Positions 1-5,895 of a stretch of 5,895 nucleotides of DNA are shown here, one piece after another. The notes beneath the pieces were generated by a model. It ran no database searches, had not been told where the DNA came from, and saw only the letters and a program-made list of their open reading frames with translations. A program made the position numbers and the translations under genes. Within the stretch, counting starts at the first letter, position 1; the number at the start of each line of letters is the position of its first letter. Source of the DNA: Candidatus Fermentibacterales bacterium (GTDB lineage Bacteria > Fermentibacterota > Fermentibacteria > Fermentibacterales > JAFGKQ01); contig JAFGKQ010000182.1 in NCBI GenBank assembly GCA_016928495.1, positions 1-5,895 on the forward strand. The letters are read 5' to 3'.

Positions 1-305
1 CTCAGGTACTTGTCGGCCCGCCATTCCTTGGCGAGCTCCACCGCTGCCCTCGGCAGGTTGCCCCTTGTGCTCTCCAGTTTCTCTTCGAGCCTCTCCACGA
101 GAGCGAAGGCATCGGCCGCGCTACCGCTGAACCCCACCAGCACGCTCCCGTCGGCCAGCTTCCTTATCTTCCTCGCCGTAGCCTTGACGACGGTATCGCC
201 CAGGGTGACCTGTCCGTCCGACGCCATTGCCGCTCTGCCGCCGCGCACTATGCCTATCACCGTGGTGGCTCGAAACGGTGTCTCGAGCGATCCCGTCAAT
301 CCCAT
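1..305 (-). CDS. hslV: HslV, peptidase subunit of the HslUV (ClpYQ) ATP-dependent protease, 5' part only
   Basis: HslV is the threonine peptidase that forms a double-hexamer chamber and degrades unfolded proteins fed to it by the HslU ATPase in the cytoplasm. The visible 101 residues match the family N-terminus. After a 13-residue leader ending FRA comes the TT pair whose first Thr (T14) would become the catalytic N-terminal nucleophile. SDGQVTLG follows (D30, equal to mature Asp17), then ARKIRKL (K46, equal to mature Lys33), [10 protein letters not shown], and [13 protein letters not shown]. The rest of the gene lies beyond the left edge, where hslU would be expected from known gene order. 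The ATG at 303-305 is preceded directly by GGAGGGAGG, only 9 nt after the stop of the DUF2723 gene, so it is probably co-transcribed and coupled. A TTG two codons downstream sits at better distance from the second GGAGG and is an alternative start; either way the propeptide would be removed. Identity is clear. Confidence 0.96.
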   Translation of the reverse strand, partial: MGLTGSLETPFRATTVIGIVRGGRAAMASDGQVTLGDTVVKATARKIRKLADGSVLVGFSGSAADAFALVERLEEKLESTRGNLPRAAVELAKEWRADKYL

Positions 306-314
306 CCTCCCTCC
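306..314 (-). promoter_or_regulatory. Ribosome binding site of hslV filling the whole intergenic gap
   Basis: The nine bases between the DUF2723 stop codon (315-317) and the hslV ATG (303-305) read GGAGGGAGG on the minus strand. This holds two overlapping Shine-Dalgarno-like GGAGG cores. The upstream one leaves 4 nt before ATG, a little short. The downstream one abuts the ATG and would better serve the TTG two codons on. There is no room for a terminator or promoter, which supports read-through from the upstream gene. Confidence 0.75.
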
Positions 315-3300
315 CTAGACCCCTTCGCTCAGTGCCCGGACCCAGCCGTAGGGGCCGGTCGAAACAGCCCGGACATCCCGGGGGTCCGGCAGGCCCCCGG
401 AGTAGGATTCGGGGTCACGCAGAATGGCCTCCAGGGCTTCACTCACCCCGGGGGCCGTCGAGCCGCTCAGAGCAAGGTAGGCCAGCTCCTCTTCCCCGGC
501 CAGGAGCAGCTCGTATGCCGCCTCCTCCCCCATGTCCCTGTTGACGGCAAGATAGAGCCAGATAGCCCTCTCGCGGGACTCCCGGCCTTCCTCCAGCACG
601 GAGTAGGCATAGTCGCGGACGAGCTGTGCCTCGGGCGCCCGCTCCGCCTGCATCGAAGCTGCGACGACAAGGCCACCTGCGGCCGCAGCGACGATCCTCC
701 CGGCGGAGACCTGCTCGGCCATCGCCGTGAGGACGGCCCGAACGGAGGAAGTATCGGTCAGCTCGAGGTACATGGCCACTGCGCCCTGGCCAAGGTTGAA
801 CCTGTGGTCTATCGCGGTGGTCTTCAAATAGTCCTGGAGCTCCGTCTCCATCATGGATCGGAGCAATGCGTCATGCCCCTGCGGATAGGCGTCGACCGGA
901 CCCTGCTCCAGCCGGGTCTGAGCGGAGATGTAGTTGCCGAAGGCCAGATCGACCTCTATGGAGAGCCACAGCAGCGCCGATCTCTCGCAGTCCAGGCTAT
1001 CGCCGAGGGAGTCCATGAAGGTCCGGAAGGACTGCTCCTGCCTGTACTCGTTGGCTAGCTGCTGGAGCCCCGCAGCCAGCGCGGAGAGATTCCTGTCCCC
1101 GGTGATCTCGGCCTGAGCGCTGAACCAGGCCGCCGTGGCCAGAGTCGACTCGGCAGCAGCGGCGGGGCCTTCCAGACCGTCGGTGACCCTGGACCTCACG
1201 AGAGTAGAGGCAGCAAGAACGTCCCTCCTTACCTCCGGCATGGTCTCCAGCAGGGCCATGCTGAGGTCGCAGCACTGCCGGGCCCTCTCTCCATCGTTGC
1301 GCGAGATGTACTCGTAGGCCAGGCGATGATAGGCCGACACGTAGTTCCTGACGAGTTGGCACGCCTGATCGTCCTTGTAGACGCCGGGATCGTCCAGGCC
1401 TCTGTAGAAGTAGTCGTTGAGGAGCTCCCAGCCCCTCTCGGTGTTGACGTCGTCCACGACTCGTCTCGGCACCACCCTGAAGGCGATGCCCTCCATCAGC
1501 ATGTAGTCCCGCACGTAGGCCCTGTTCTCCTGTGACACCGTAGCGGCAAGGAACACGTCCCTGCCGTGCGTCGGCTGCTCCCGGATCATGTCCAGCAGGA
1601 CCAGGTCCTGCATGCCGATGGAGCCCTGCATGCCCATCCCGTCGTTGGGGACCGAGATGGCCAGGGAGTCCCTGGAGAGACCCCAGGGCCAGGCCTGGTC
1701 GAACGCTGCCCTCAGGGCCCTGCCGGCCTCCGCGACGACGTAGGGATACCCCTCTTCGGTCACGTGGAAGAAGTTCGGCCCCCAGACGAAGACCGGCTTG
1801 AGGCTATCCACGACCTGATAACCGGGGTCATCGAAGTTGAGCAGATCGGGGTCCCTGTCGAGCAACTGCCTCACGTACCACGTGGTGTTCATGAGGCTCA
1901 GGTTGCTCACGATAACGTCCCGGCGAACCCCCAGAACGCCCTGAGCGAACCACAGGGGGAAGGTGTCGTTATCGCCGTTCGTGATGAGCACGGCGCCTTC
2001 GGTACAGGTCTCCAGGAGGTTGACCCCGTAGTCGTGCGCGACGTAGTCACCGGAGCGGTCGCAGCGGTGGTAGTTCACGGGCAGGTAGATGGCCGGGACC
2101 AGCAGCAGGCAGTAGAGCAGCCGGCTCTTCCTCACCCTCAGCGTGTCCTGGACGAAGGCGGTCAGGCCGATCGCGGCCAGGATGCTGAAGAAGGCGAACG
2201 AGGCACCGAAGAAGTAGTCCCTTTCCCTGACCTCTCCCAGCTCGCTCGCAACGGGCCCCGTCTTGAAGTTGAGGTAGACCACGAAGAAGAAGCTGGCCAT
2301 CAGGAAAGTGAATCCGATGAGGACCAGGAGATCACGCCTCTTCCTCGCCAGGACGACGAGGCTGTAGATCGCTCCGGCCGTCACCAGGAAACGCAACAGG
2401 AACGACATGATCTGGCCGGCATCTCCCAGAAGCTCCTGCCATGCCTCCGGCCTTCCCGACTGCCAGGACAGGAACCTGGCGTACATCATGAGCTGCTCGG
2501 GGAAGGGTCCCTTTCTGTCGAGCAGGGAGACGGTCCCGTACTGCTTGCGCTCCAGTGCCTCCCGGAAGGCGGGCCACCTGGAGGGGTCGGTCTCGTTGAT
2601 CTCCGGTCTCTGCACGGCTCTCAGGGGCATGTAGAGGTGTACGCTGAAGGCGATCACCGCCAGCCCGAGCATCAGGCAGAGGAACCGGCCGTCCCGCAGG
2701 AACCTGGTGTGACCTCTGAACGAATAGAGAAGAGCCATCAGGACGATAGGGGGAACGACTATCAGAGCGCTCAGATGGTTCGCAACGGAGAGCACGACCA
2801 GGTAGCCGACCAGCAGTAGCTGTCTGCCGCCCTTCCTCCGCTCCAGCCTTCGGACCAGCCAGAGGTCGAAGACCCAGAGTATCAGGAGGGAGAAGAGGTG
2901 AGCGAGGGCGTAGGTCTCGGTAGCGTTGTTGTTGCGCCAGATGGTGTAGCTCAGCGTGGACATCAGGCCGGCAAGCACCGACATCGGTCGGTACACGCCC
3001 GGACCGAAGCCCATCCTCGATGCCCATCTCTGAACGAGCCTCGTAACCAGGAATATCGAGCCCACGCCGGCGAAGGCGCACATGAGGTTGACCCTGAGGG
3101 CCACGACGGGCACGAAGGAGAGCAGGATGGTGAAGAACCTGCCCATCAGCACGAACATGGGCACGCCCGGAGGATGTGGGATTCCCGCTATGTACGAGCA
3201 GGTGATGTACTCGCCGCTGTCCCAGAAGCTGACGGACGGGGCGATGGTGAGAAGATAGACCACCGCGGCGACCATGGCGGTGGAGAGAGCTGAGATCCGG

Positions 3301-3368
3301 TCCTTGCGGCGAACCGGCCCGGAGACACTGCTACCGGGCGCTTCCCGGGTCCTTTCGTGGTTCTCCAA
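315..3368 (-). CDS. DUF2723-family polytopic membrane protein, probable GT-C fold glycosyltransferase with a long C-terminal helical region
   Basis: The predicted protein has 1017 residues. The N-terminal half (about 25-433) has roughly 12 hydrophobic segments (near 25-46, 69-89, 91-112, 129-147, 156-172, 183-217 as two, 229-249, 320-341, 347-368, 386-406, 417-433). DUF2723 hallmarks are FWDSGEY (48-54, acidic D50/E53 in the first loop), HPPG (65-68), TETY (150-153), NHL (197-199), YMPLR (246-250) and RERDYFFG (381-388). A soluble part follows with NGDNDTFPLWFAQ (464-476) and NLSLMNTTWY (489-498), as in long bacterial members. Residues from about 670 to 1017 are Ala/Glu/Leu-rich and look helical, perhaps TPR-like near 679-705. 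DUF2723 resembles GT-C lipid-linked sugar transferases; human TMEM260, a family member, is a protein O-mannosyltransferase. The bacterial substrate is unknown, so an envelope glycosyltransferase role is inference. The TTG start is chosen because GAGGAG lies 6 nt upstream and it begins 14 nt after the xerC stop. Confidence 0.9.
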   Translation of the reverse strand: MENHERTREAPGSSVSGPVRRKDRISALSTAMVAAVVYLLTIAPSVSFWDSGEYITCSYIAGIPHPPGVPMFVLMGRFFTILLSFVPVVALRVNLMCAFAGVGSIFLVTRLVQRWASRMGFGPGVYRPMSVLAGLMSTLSYTIWRNNNATETYALAHLFSLLILWVFDLWLVRRLERRKGGRQLLLVGYLVVLSVANHLSALIVVPPIVLMALLYSFRGHTRFLRDGRFLCLMLGLAVIAFSVHLYMPLRAVQRPEINETDPSRWPAFREALERKQYGTVSLLDRKGPFPEQLMMYARFLSWQSGRPEAWQELLGDAGQIMSFLLRFLVTAGAIYSLVVLARKRRDLLVLIGFTFLMASFFFVVYLNFKTGPVASELGEVRERDYFFGASFAFFSILAAIGLTAFVQDTLRVRKSRLLYCLLLVPAIYLPVNYHRCDRSGDYVAHDYGVNLLETCTEGAVLITNGDNDTFPLWFAQGVLGVRRDVIVSNLSLMNTTWYVRQLLDRDPDLLNFDDPGYQVVDSLKPVFVWGPNFFHVTEEGYPYVVAEAGRALRAAFDQAWPWGLSRDSLAISVPNDGMGMQGSIGMQDLVLLDMIREQPTHGRDVFLAATVSQENRAYVRDYMLMEGIAFRVVPRRVVDDVNTERGWELLNDYFYRGLDDPGVYKDDQACQLVRNYVSAYHRLAYEYISRNDGERARQCCDLSMALLETMPEVRRDVLAASTLVRSRVTDGLEGPAAAAESTLATAAWFSAQAEITGDRNLSALAAGLQQLANEYRQEQSFRTFMDSLGDSLDCERSALLWLSIEVDLAFGNYISAQTRLEQGPVDAYPQGHDALLRSMMETELQDYLKTTAIDHRFNLGQGAVAMYLELTDTSSVRAVLTAMAEQVSAGRIVAAAAGGLVVAASMQAERAPEAQLVRDYAYSVLEEGRESRERAIWLYLAVNRDMGEEAAYELLLAGEEELAYLALSGSTAPGVSEALEAILRDPESYSGGLPDPRDVRAVSTGPYGWVRALSEGV

Positions 3369-3382
3369 AGTCGTCTCCTCGG
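3369..3382 (-). promoter_or_regulatory. Ribosome binding site fixing a TTG start for the DUF2723 gene
   Basis: The 14-nt gap after the xerC TGA (3383-3385) contains GAGGAG at 3375-3380 on the minus strand, followed by a 6-nt spacer and then TTG at 3366-3368. The next in-frame ATG is at codon 32, inside the first hydrophobic segment, with no better site, so TTG is the likely start. The compact gap supports translation in series with xerC. Confidence 0.75.
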
Positions 3383-4312
3383 TCAGTCTTCCCCCCTGGG
3401 ATGAGCCCTGGCGTAGGCCTCGCGAAGCCTCTCCGGCGTGAGATGGGTGTATATCTGAGTCGTCGACAGGCTCGAGTGGCCGAGCATGTCCTGCACTGCC
3501 CTGAGATCCGCCCCCCTGTCGAGAAGGTGAGTGGCGAAGCTGTGCCTGAACGTGTGGGGAGTGGCTCCTGCAGCCCTGGCGGCCCTTCTCACGCCAGAGG
3601 CAACAATACGTCTGACGTCCCTGGGGTCAAGCTTGCGGCCCCTCACGCTGACAAAGAGATAGCCGGCATCGGCGTCACCCGGTCGAACGAGATCCTGCCT
3701 CACGCTCAGGTATCGCTCCACCCAGCGACAGGCCTGACCGGTGACGGGCACCACCCTCGCCTTCCTGCCCTTCCCCACGACCCTGACGATGCCGGAGCCC
3801 GCATCGAGGTCGGCGACCCCGAGCGAGGCCAGCTCGGCGGCCCTCAGGCCCGCTCCATATAGCACCTCGAGCATGGCCCTGTTCCTGATAGAGAGAGCAC
3901 CGTCGCCCGCGAAGCTCTCTATGACGGCAACAGCTTCACCGATGCCCAGGAAGGAGGGCAGCAGCTTCTTCCTCTTCGGAATGGTGAGCAGGATCGCCGG
4001 GTTCGATCCGGCGTCCCTGTGGGTCATCAGCCATCTCCCGAAGCCCCTCAGGCTGGCGATGGCCCGGGAGACCGAAGACGGCGCTAGCCCTCTCGCCACC
4101 TCATGCCTGATGAACCCCCTGAGGTCGTCCGGGGTGAAGCAATCGGCAAGAGCGGCCCCGGCCCACTCACGGAAACGCTCGAGGTCCGTCATGTAGGCGG
4201 TGACGGTCCTCTCGGAAAGCCCGGCGATGCTCGTCAGGTACCTCCTGAAGTCTCTCAGGAGTCCGCGCTCGTCCCCGGTCGGCTCTTCTCCAGTTGTATC
4301 TTCTTCTTGCAT
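3383..4312 (-). CDS. xerC: XerC-type tyrosine site-specific recombinase (chromosome dimer resolution)
   Basis: This 309-residue protein has the usual length of Xer recombinases, which act in the cytoplasm as a tetramer at dif to resolve chromosome dimers during division. The N-terminal SAM-like core-binding domain is at about 18-100 (DFRRYL, GLSERTVTAYMTDL, SSVSRAIASLRGF). The catalytic domain follows with the full set: R157 in GAGLRAAEL, K181 in GKGRKARVVPV, H253 and R256 in PHTFRHSFATHLL, H279 in MLGHSSLSTTQ, and nucleophile Y288 in IYTHL. Nothing is missing, so it should be active. Sequence alone does not cleanly separate XerC from XerD or a lone XerA-like enzyme; the topA/hslV neighbourhood favours XerC (CodV). 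The ATG at 4310-4312 lies inside the end of topA, giving a 58-nt overlap. It has no good Shine-Dalgarno sequence, so translation probably depends on ribosomes finishing topA. The reading frame stays open up to 4678, but that stretch is out-of-frame topA sequence. Confidence 0.93.
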   Translation of the reverse strand: MQEEDTTGEEPTGDERGLLRDFRRYLTSIAGLSERTVTAYMTDLERFREWAGAALADCFTPDDLRGFIRHEVARGLAPSSVSRAIASLRGFGRWLMTHRDAGSNPAILLTIPKRKKLLPSFLGIGEAVAVIESFAGDGALSIRNRAMLEVLYGAGLRAAELASLGVADLDAGSGIVRVVGKGRKARVVPVTGQACRWVERYLSVRQDLVRPGDADAGYLFVSVRGRKLDPRDVRRIVASGVRRAARAAGATPHTFRHSFATHLLDRGADLRAVQDMLGHSSLSTTQIYTHLTPERLREAYARAHPRGED

Positions 4313-5895
4313 CTCGGGCAGTAGATGCCCCCCCTCTTCCTGCGCTCGAGGAAGGGATAGCCACACCTCGGGCAGACCACGGCCACCGGTTCGTTCCATG
4401 TGGCGAACCTGCAGGACGGGTAGTTGCTGCATGAGTAGAACAGCTTGCCCCGCTTGCTCTTTCTCTCTACCAGCTCCCCGTCGCATCCCTCCTCCGGACA
4501 GGAGGCGCCGGTCGGATAGGGCTCCGTGTGCCTGCAGGACGATGCGTTGGAGCAGGCAAGATAGCGCCCGTACCTCCCGTTCCTGACGAGCATTCCCTTT
4601 CCACCGCACTCCGGGCACACCCTGGATTCGAACCTGCTGCTCTCTTCCCCGTCGTCCAGAGGCCGTGTGAACCTGCAATCAGGGAATGCGCTGCAGGCCA
4701 TGAACCTCCCGAACCGCCCCCACCGGACCTTCAGGGGTGCCCCACAGACCGGGCATCGCTCGTCGGTCTCTTCCGACAGCCTCTCCCGTACCCTGTCCAG
4801 GTTGGCCATCGCCTGGGCCAGAGAGGACTCCAGGGGAGTGTTCAGCCTGCCGAGAGCGTCCGCATAGGCGATCTTGCCTTCGGCGATGTCGTCAAGGAGC
4901 CCTTCCATGTCCGAGGTGAAGCCGATCTCGAAGATGTACGGGAACAGCTCCACCAGGAGCCTTAGCACCGTGGTGCCCAGCTCCGTGGGTATCAGTCTGC
5001 CTCCTTCGAGCTGTACGTACTTGCGCTGTTTGATCTTGTCGATTATCGGAACGTATGTGGACGGTCTTCCGATGCCCTTGTTCTTCATCTCTGCCACGAG
5101 TCCGGCCTCGCTGAACCTCGTGGGTGGCCTGGTGGTTCTCAGCTCGGGCAGGACCTCGATCAGCTCGACCGGGCCTTTCTCGAGCTCCGGAAGGGGCTTC
5201 TCGGTCGTGATCTGGGACGGGTCGACGGCCAGGAAGCCTGGTTCCGCGACGAGCTCTCCCCTGGCCTTGAAGATCAGGCCGTCGGCCCCGCTGACGAGAA
5301 CGGTGGTGCTCACGATCAGCGCAGGGGCCATCTGAGTGGCGATGAAGCGGCGCCATATGAGGGAGTAGAGCTTTGCCTGGTCGCTCGTGAGCCATTTCCC
5401 GAGAGACTCGGGATCCATGCGGACGTCCACCGGTCTTATGGCTTCGTGCGCGTCCTGCGCCGCCTTCGAGGCTCGGAACCGCCTCGGCGAGGGAGGCAGG
5501 CTGCCCGCTCCGAACCGCTCGGCGATGTAGTCACGACAGCTCCGCACCGAGCCGGGGCTCAGCCGGACCGAATCGGTCCTCATGTAGGTGATCAGGCCGG
5601 AGGTCTCGCCGTCGCGACCGAGCTGCACGCCCTCGTAGAGCTCCTGCGCCGTCCTCATCGTACGGGATGGCGAGAACGACAGGCTCTGGGAAGCGGCCTG
5701 CTGAAGAGTGCTGGTGATGAATGGCGGGCCCGGGGAGCGCCTGTTCTCCTTCCTGCGGATGGAGCTCAGGCAGTACGATCCGACGCCTCCTTCTATCCTG
5801 CTGGTGATGGCACCGGCCTCTGCTTCGCACGAGGGGGCCTTCTCCGGTGTGTCAACGGCCTTGCCGTCGATCTCGGTCAGCCTGAGCCTGACCTC
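4255..5895 (-). CDS. topA: DNA topoisomerase I (type IA), C-terminal 546 residues; 5' end beyond the window
   Basis: TopA relaxes negatively supercoiled DNA by cutting one strand through a tyrosine phosphodiester. The frame is open from the right edge to a TGA at 4255-4257. The Toprim domain is missing, lying outside the window. Seen here are PFITSTLQQAAS, then LITYMRTDS with the catalytic Tyr at fragment residue 104 (codon 5584-5586), AHEAIRPV (near 149-156), the GIGRPSTYVPIIDKI motif (near 275-289), and FTSDMEGLLDDIAEGK. The C-terminus carries four Cys4 zinc-ribbon units at fragment residues about 381-407, 427-454, 466-495 and 508-529. The first two have a CxxC pair and a C-x5-C pair. The third starts C-x4-C, and the last is a shorter CPRC...CPRC form. 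These bind DNA in family members. A basic/polar tail (KKKIQLEKSRPGTSADS) ends the protein. The xerC start codon lies within this last stretch. An internal Met at 5656-5658 is not the start, since conserved TopA sequence continues upstream of it. Confidence 0.97.
   Translation of the reverse strand, partial: EVRLRLTEIDGKAVDTPEKAPSCEAEAGAITSRIEGGVGSYCLSSIRRKENRRSPGPPFITSTLQQAASQSLSFSPSRTMRTAQELYEGVQLGRDGETSGLITYMRTDSVRLSPGSVRSCRDYIAERFGAGSLPPSPRRFRASKAAQDAHEAIRPVDVRMDPESLGKWLTSDQAKLYSLIWRRFIATQMAPALIVSTTVLVSGADGLIFKARGELVAEPGFLAVDPSQITTEKPLPELEKGPVELIEVLPELRTTRPPTRFSEAGLVAEMKNKGIGRPSTYVPIIDKIKQRKYVQLEGGRLIPTELGTTVLRLLVELFPYIFEIGFTSDMEGLLDDIAEGKIAYADALGRLNTPLESSLAQAMANLDRVRERLSEETDERCPVCGAPLKVRWGRFGRFMACSAFPDCRFTRPLDDGEESSRFESRVCPECGGKGMLVRNGRYGRYLACSNASSCRHTEPYPTGASCPEEGCDGELVERKSKRGKLFYSCSNYPSCRFATWNEPVAVVCPRCGYPFLERRKRGGIYCPRCKKKIQLEKSRPGTSADS

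Noticed and set aside
306-314. Terminator or promoter between the DUF2723 gene and hslV
   Set aside because: The gap is only 9 nt and is fully occupied by a ribosome binding site; no hairpin or T-run is present.
10-318. 102-codon plus-strand frame with a Ser/Leu/Ala-rich start resembling a signal peptide
   Set aside because: It is exactly antisense to hslV, whose conserved motifs are unmistakable; the apparent signal peptide is a by-product of reverse-complement composition.
997-1362. 121-codon minus-strand frame inside the DUF2723 gene
   Set aside because: Shadow frame within the C-terminal part of the same gene; Arg/Gly-rich with no recognisable domain.
1566-2819. 417-codon open frame on the plus strand, the longest antisense frame in the window
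   Set aside because: It lies wholly opposite the conserved DUF2723 gene, its translation is low-complexity (many Gln, Glu, Asp, Val, His, Pro) with no known motif, and long antisense frames are expected in GC-rich coding DNA.
2332-3081. 249-codon minus-strand frame inside the DUF2723 gene
   Set aside because: It overlaps the membrane core of the DUF2723 protein in another frame, is Arg/Pro/Gly-rich and shows no motif or ribosome binding site.
3383-4312. Integrase of a mobile element or integron
   Set aside because: The tyrosine recombinase has the length and motifs of a housekeeping Xer protein and sits in a conserved chromosomal cluster; there are no att-like repeats, tRNA or phage genes beside it.
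4313-4678. N-terminal extension of xerC by 122 codons
   Set aside because: The extension is out-of-frame topA sequence, Arg/Gly/Gln-rich without family similarity, and would make XerC far longer than the usual 300 residues. The frame is merely open.
4892-5395. 167-codon minus-strand frame inside topA
   Set aside because: Overlaps conserved TopA sequence in a different frame and is dominated by Arg, Gly, His and Pro.

Overview
This window is a tightly packed, GC-rich (roughly 60% by eye) bacterial chromosome segment. All four recognisable genes lie on the minus strand and read from right to left: the 3' part of topA (DNA topoisomerase I), a xerC-type tyrosine recombinase, a large multi-pass membrane protein of the DUF2723 family (probable GT-C glycosyltransferase), and the 5' part of hslV (peptidase subunit of the HslUV protease). 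The first and last genes run off the window edges. No RNA gene, insertion sequence, CRISPR array, promoter or terminator is visible.

Layout in transcription order: topA runs from the right edge to 4255 and overlaps the start of xerC by 58 nt. xerC (4312 to 3383) is followed by 14 nt holding a strong ribosome binding site, then the DUF2723 gene (TTG start at 3368, stop at 315). After only 9 nt, which are themselves a GGAGGGAGG ribosome binding site, hslV begins at 305 and leaves the window. With such spacing, one polycistronic transcript with translational coupling is the simplest reading. Any promoter lies upstream, beyond the right edge.

Organism: topA - xerC - hslV (- hslU) is a known neighbourhood (in Bacillus the order is topA - trmFO - codV/xerC - clpQ/hslV - clpY/hslU - codY). 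The long DUF2723 form with a soluble region carrying NGDNDTFPLW is, from memory, typical of Bacteroidetes and related FCB-type lineages and several uncultured candidate phyla. The genes are GC-rich yet make heavy use of AGG for arginine and ATA for isoleucine (in the hslV fragment, 5 of 9 Arg codons are AGG and all 3 Ile codons are ATA), unlike most high-GC Proteobacteria or Actinobacteria. I infer an uncultured FCB-like or candidate-phylum bacterium, with modest confidence.

The genes are mostly housekeeping: TopA relaxes negative supercoils, XerC resolves chromosome dimers, and HslV degrades proteins with HslU. The envelope-type DUF2723 protein is the odd one out. I see no new defence or mobile system. 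The points most worth a second look are the DUF2723 insertion into this cluster, its long C-terminal helical region, and a seven-G run at the end of topA. That run lies at a point where a -1 ribosomal slip would fuse TopA to XerC.
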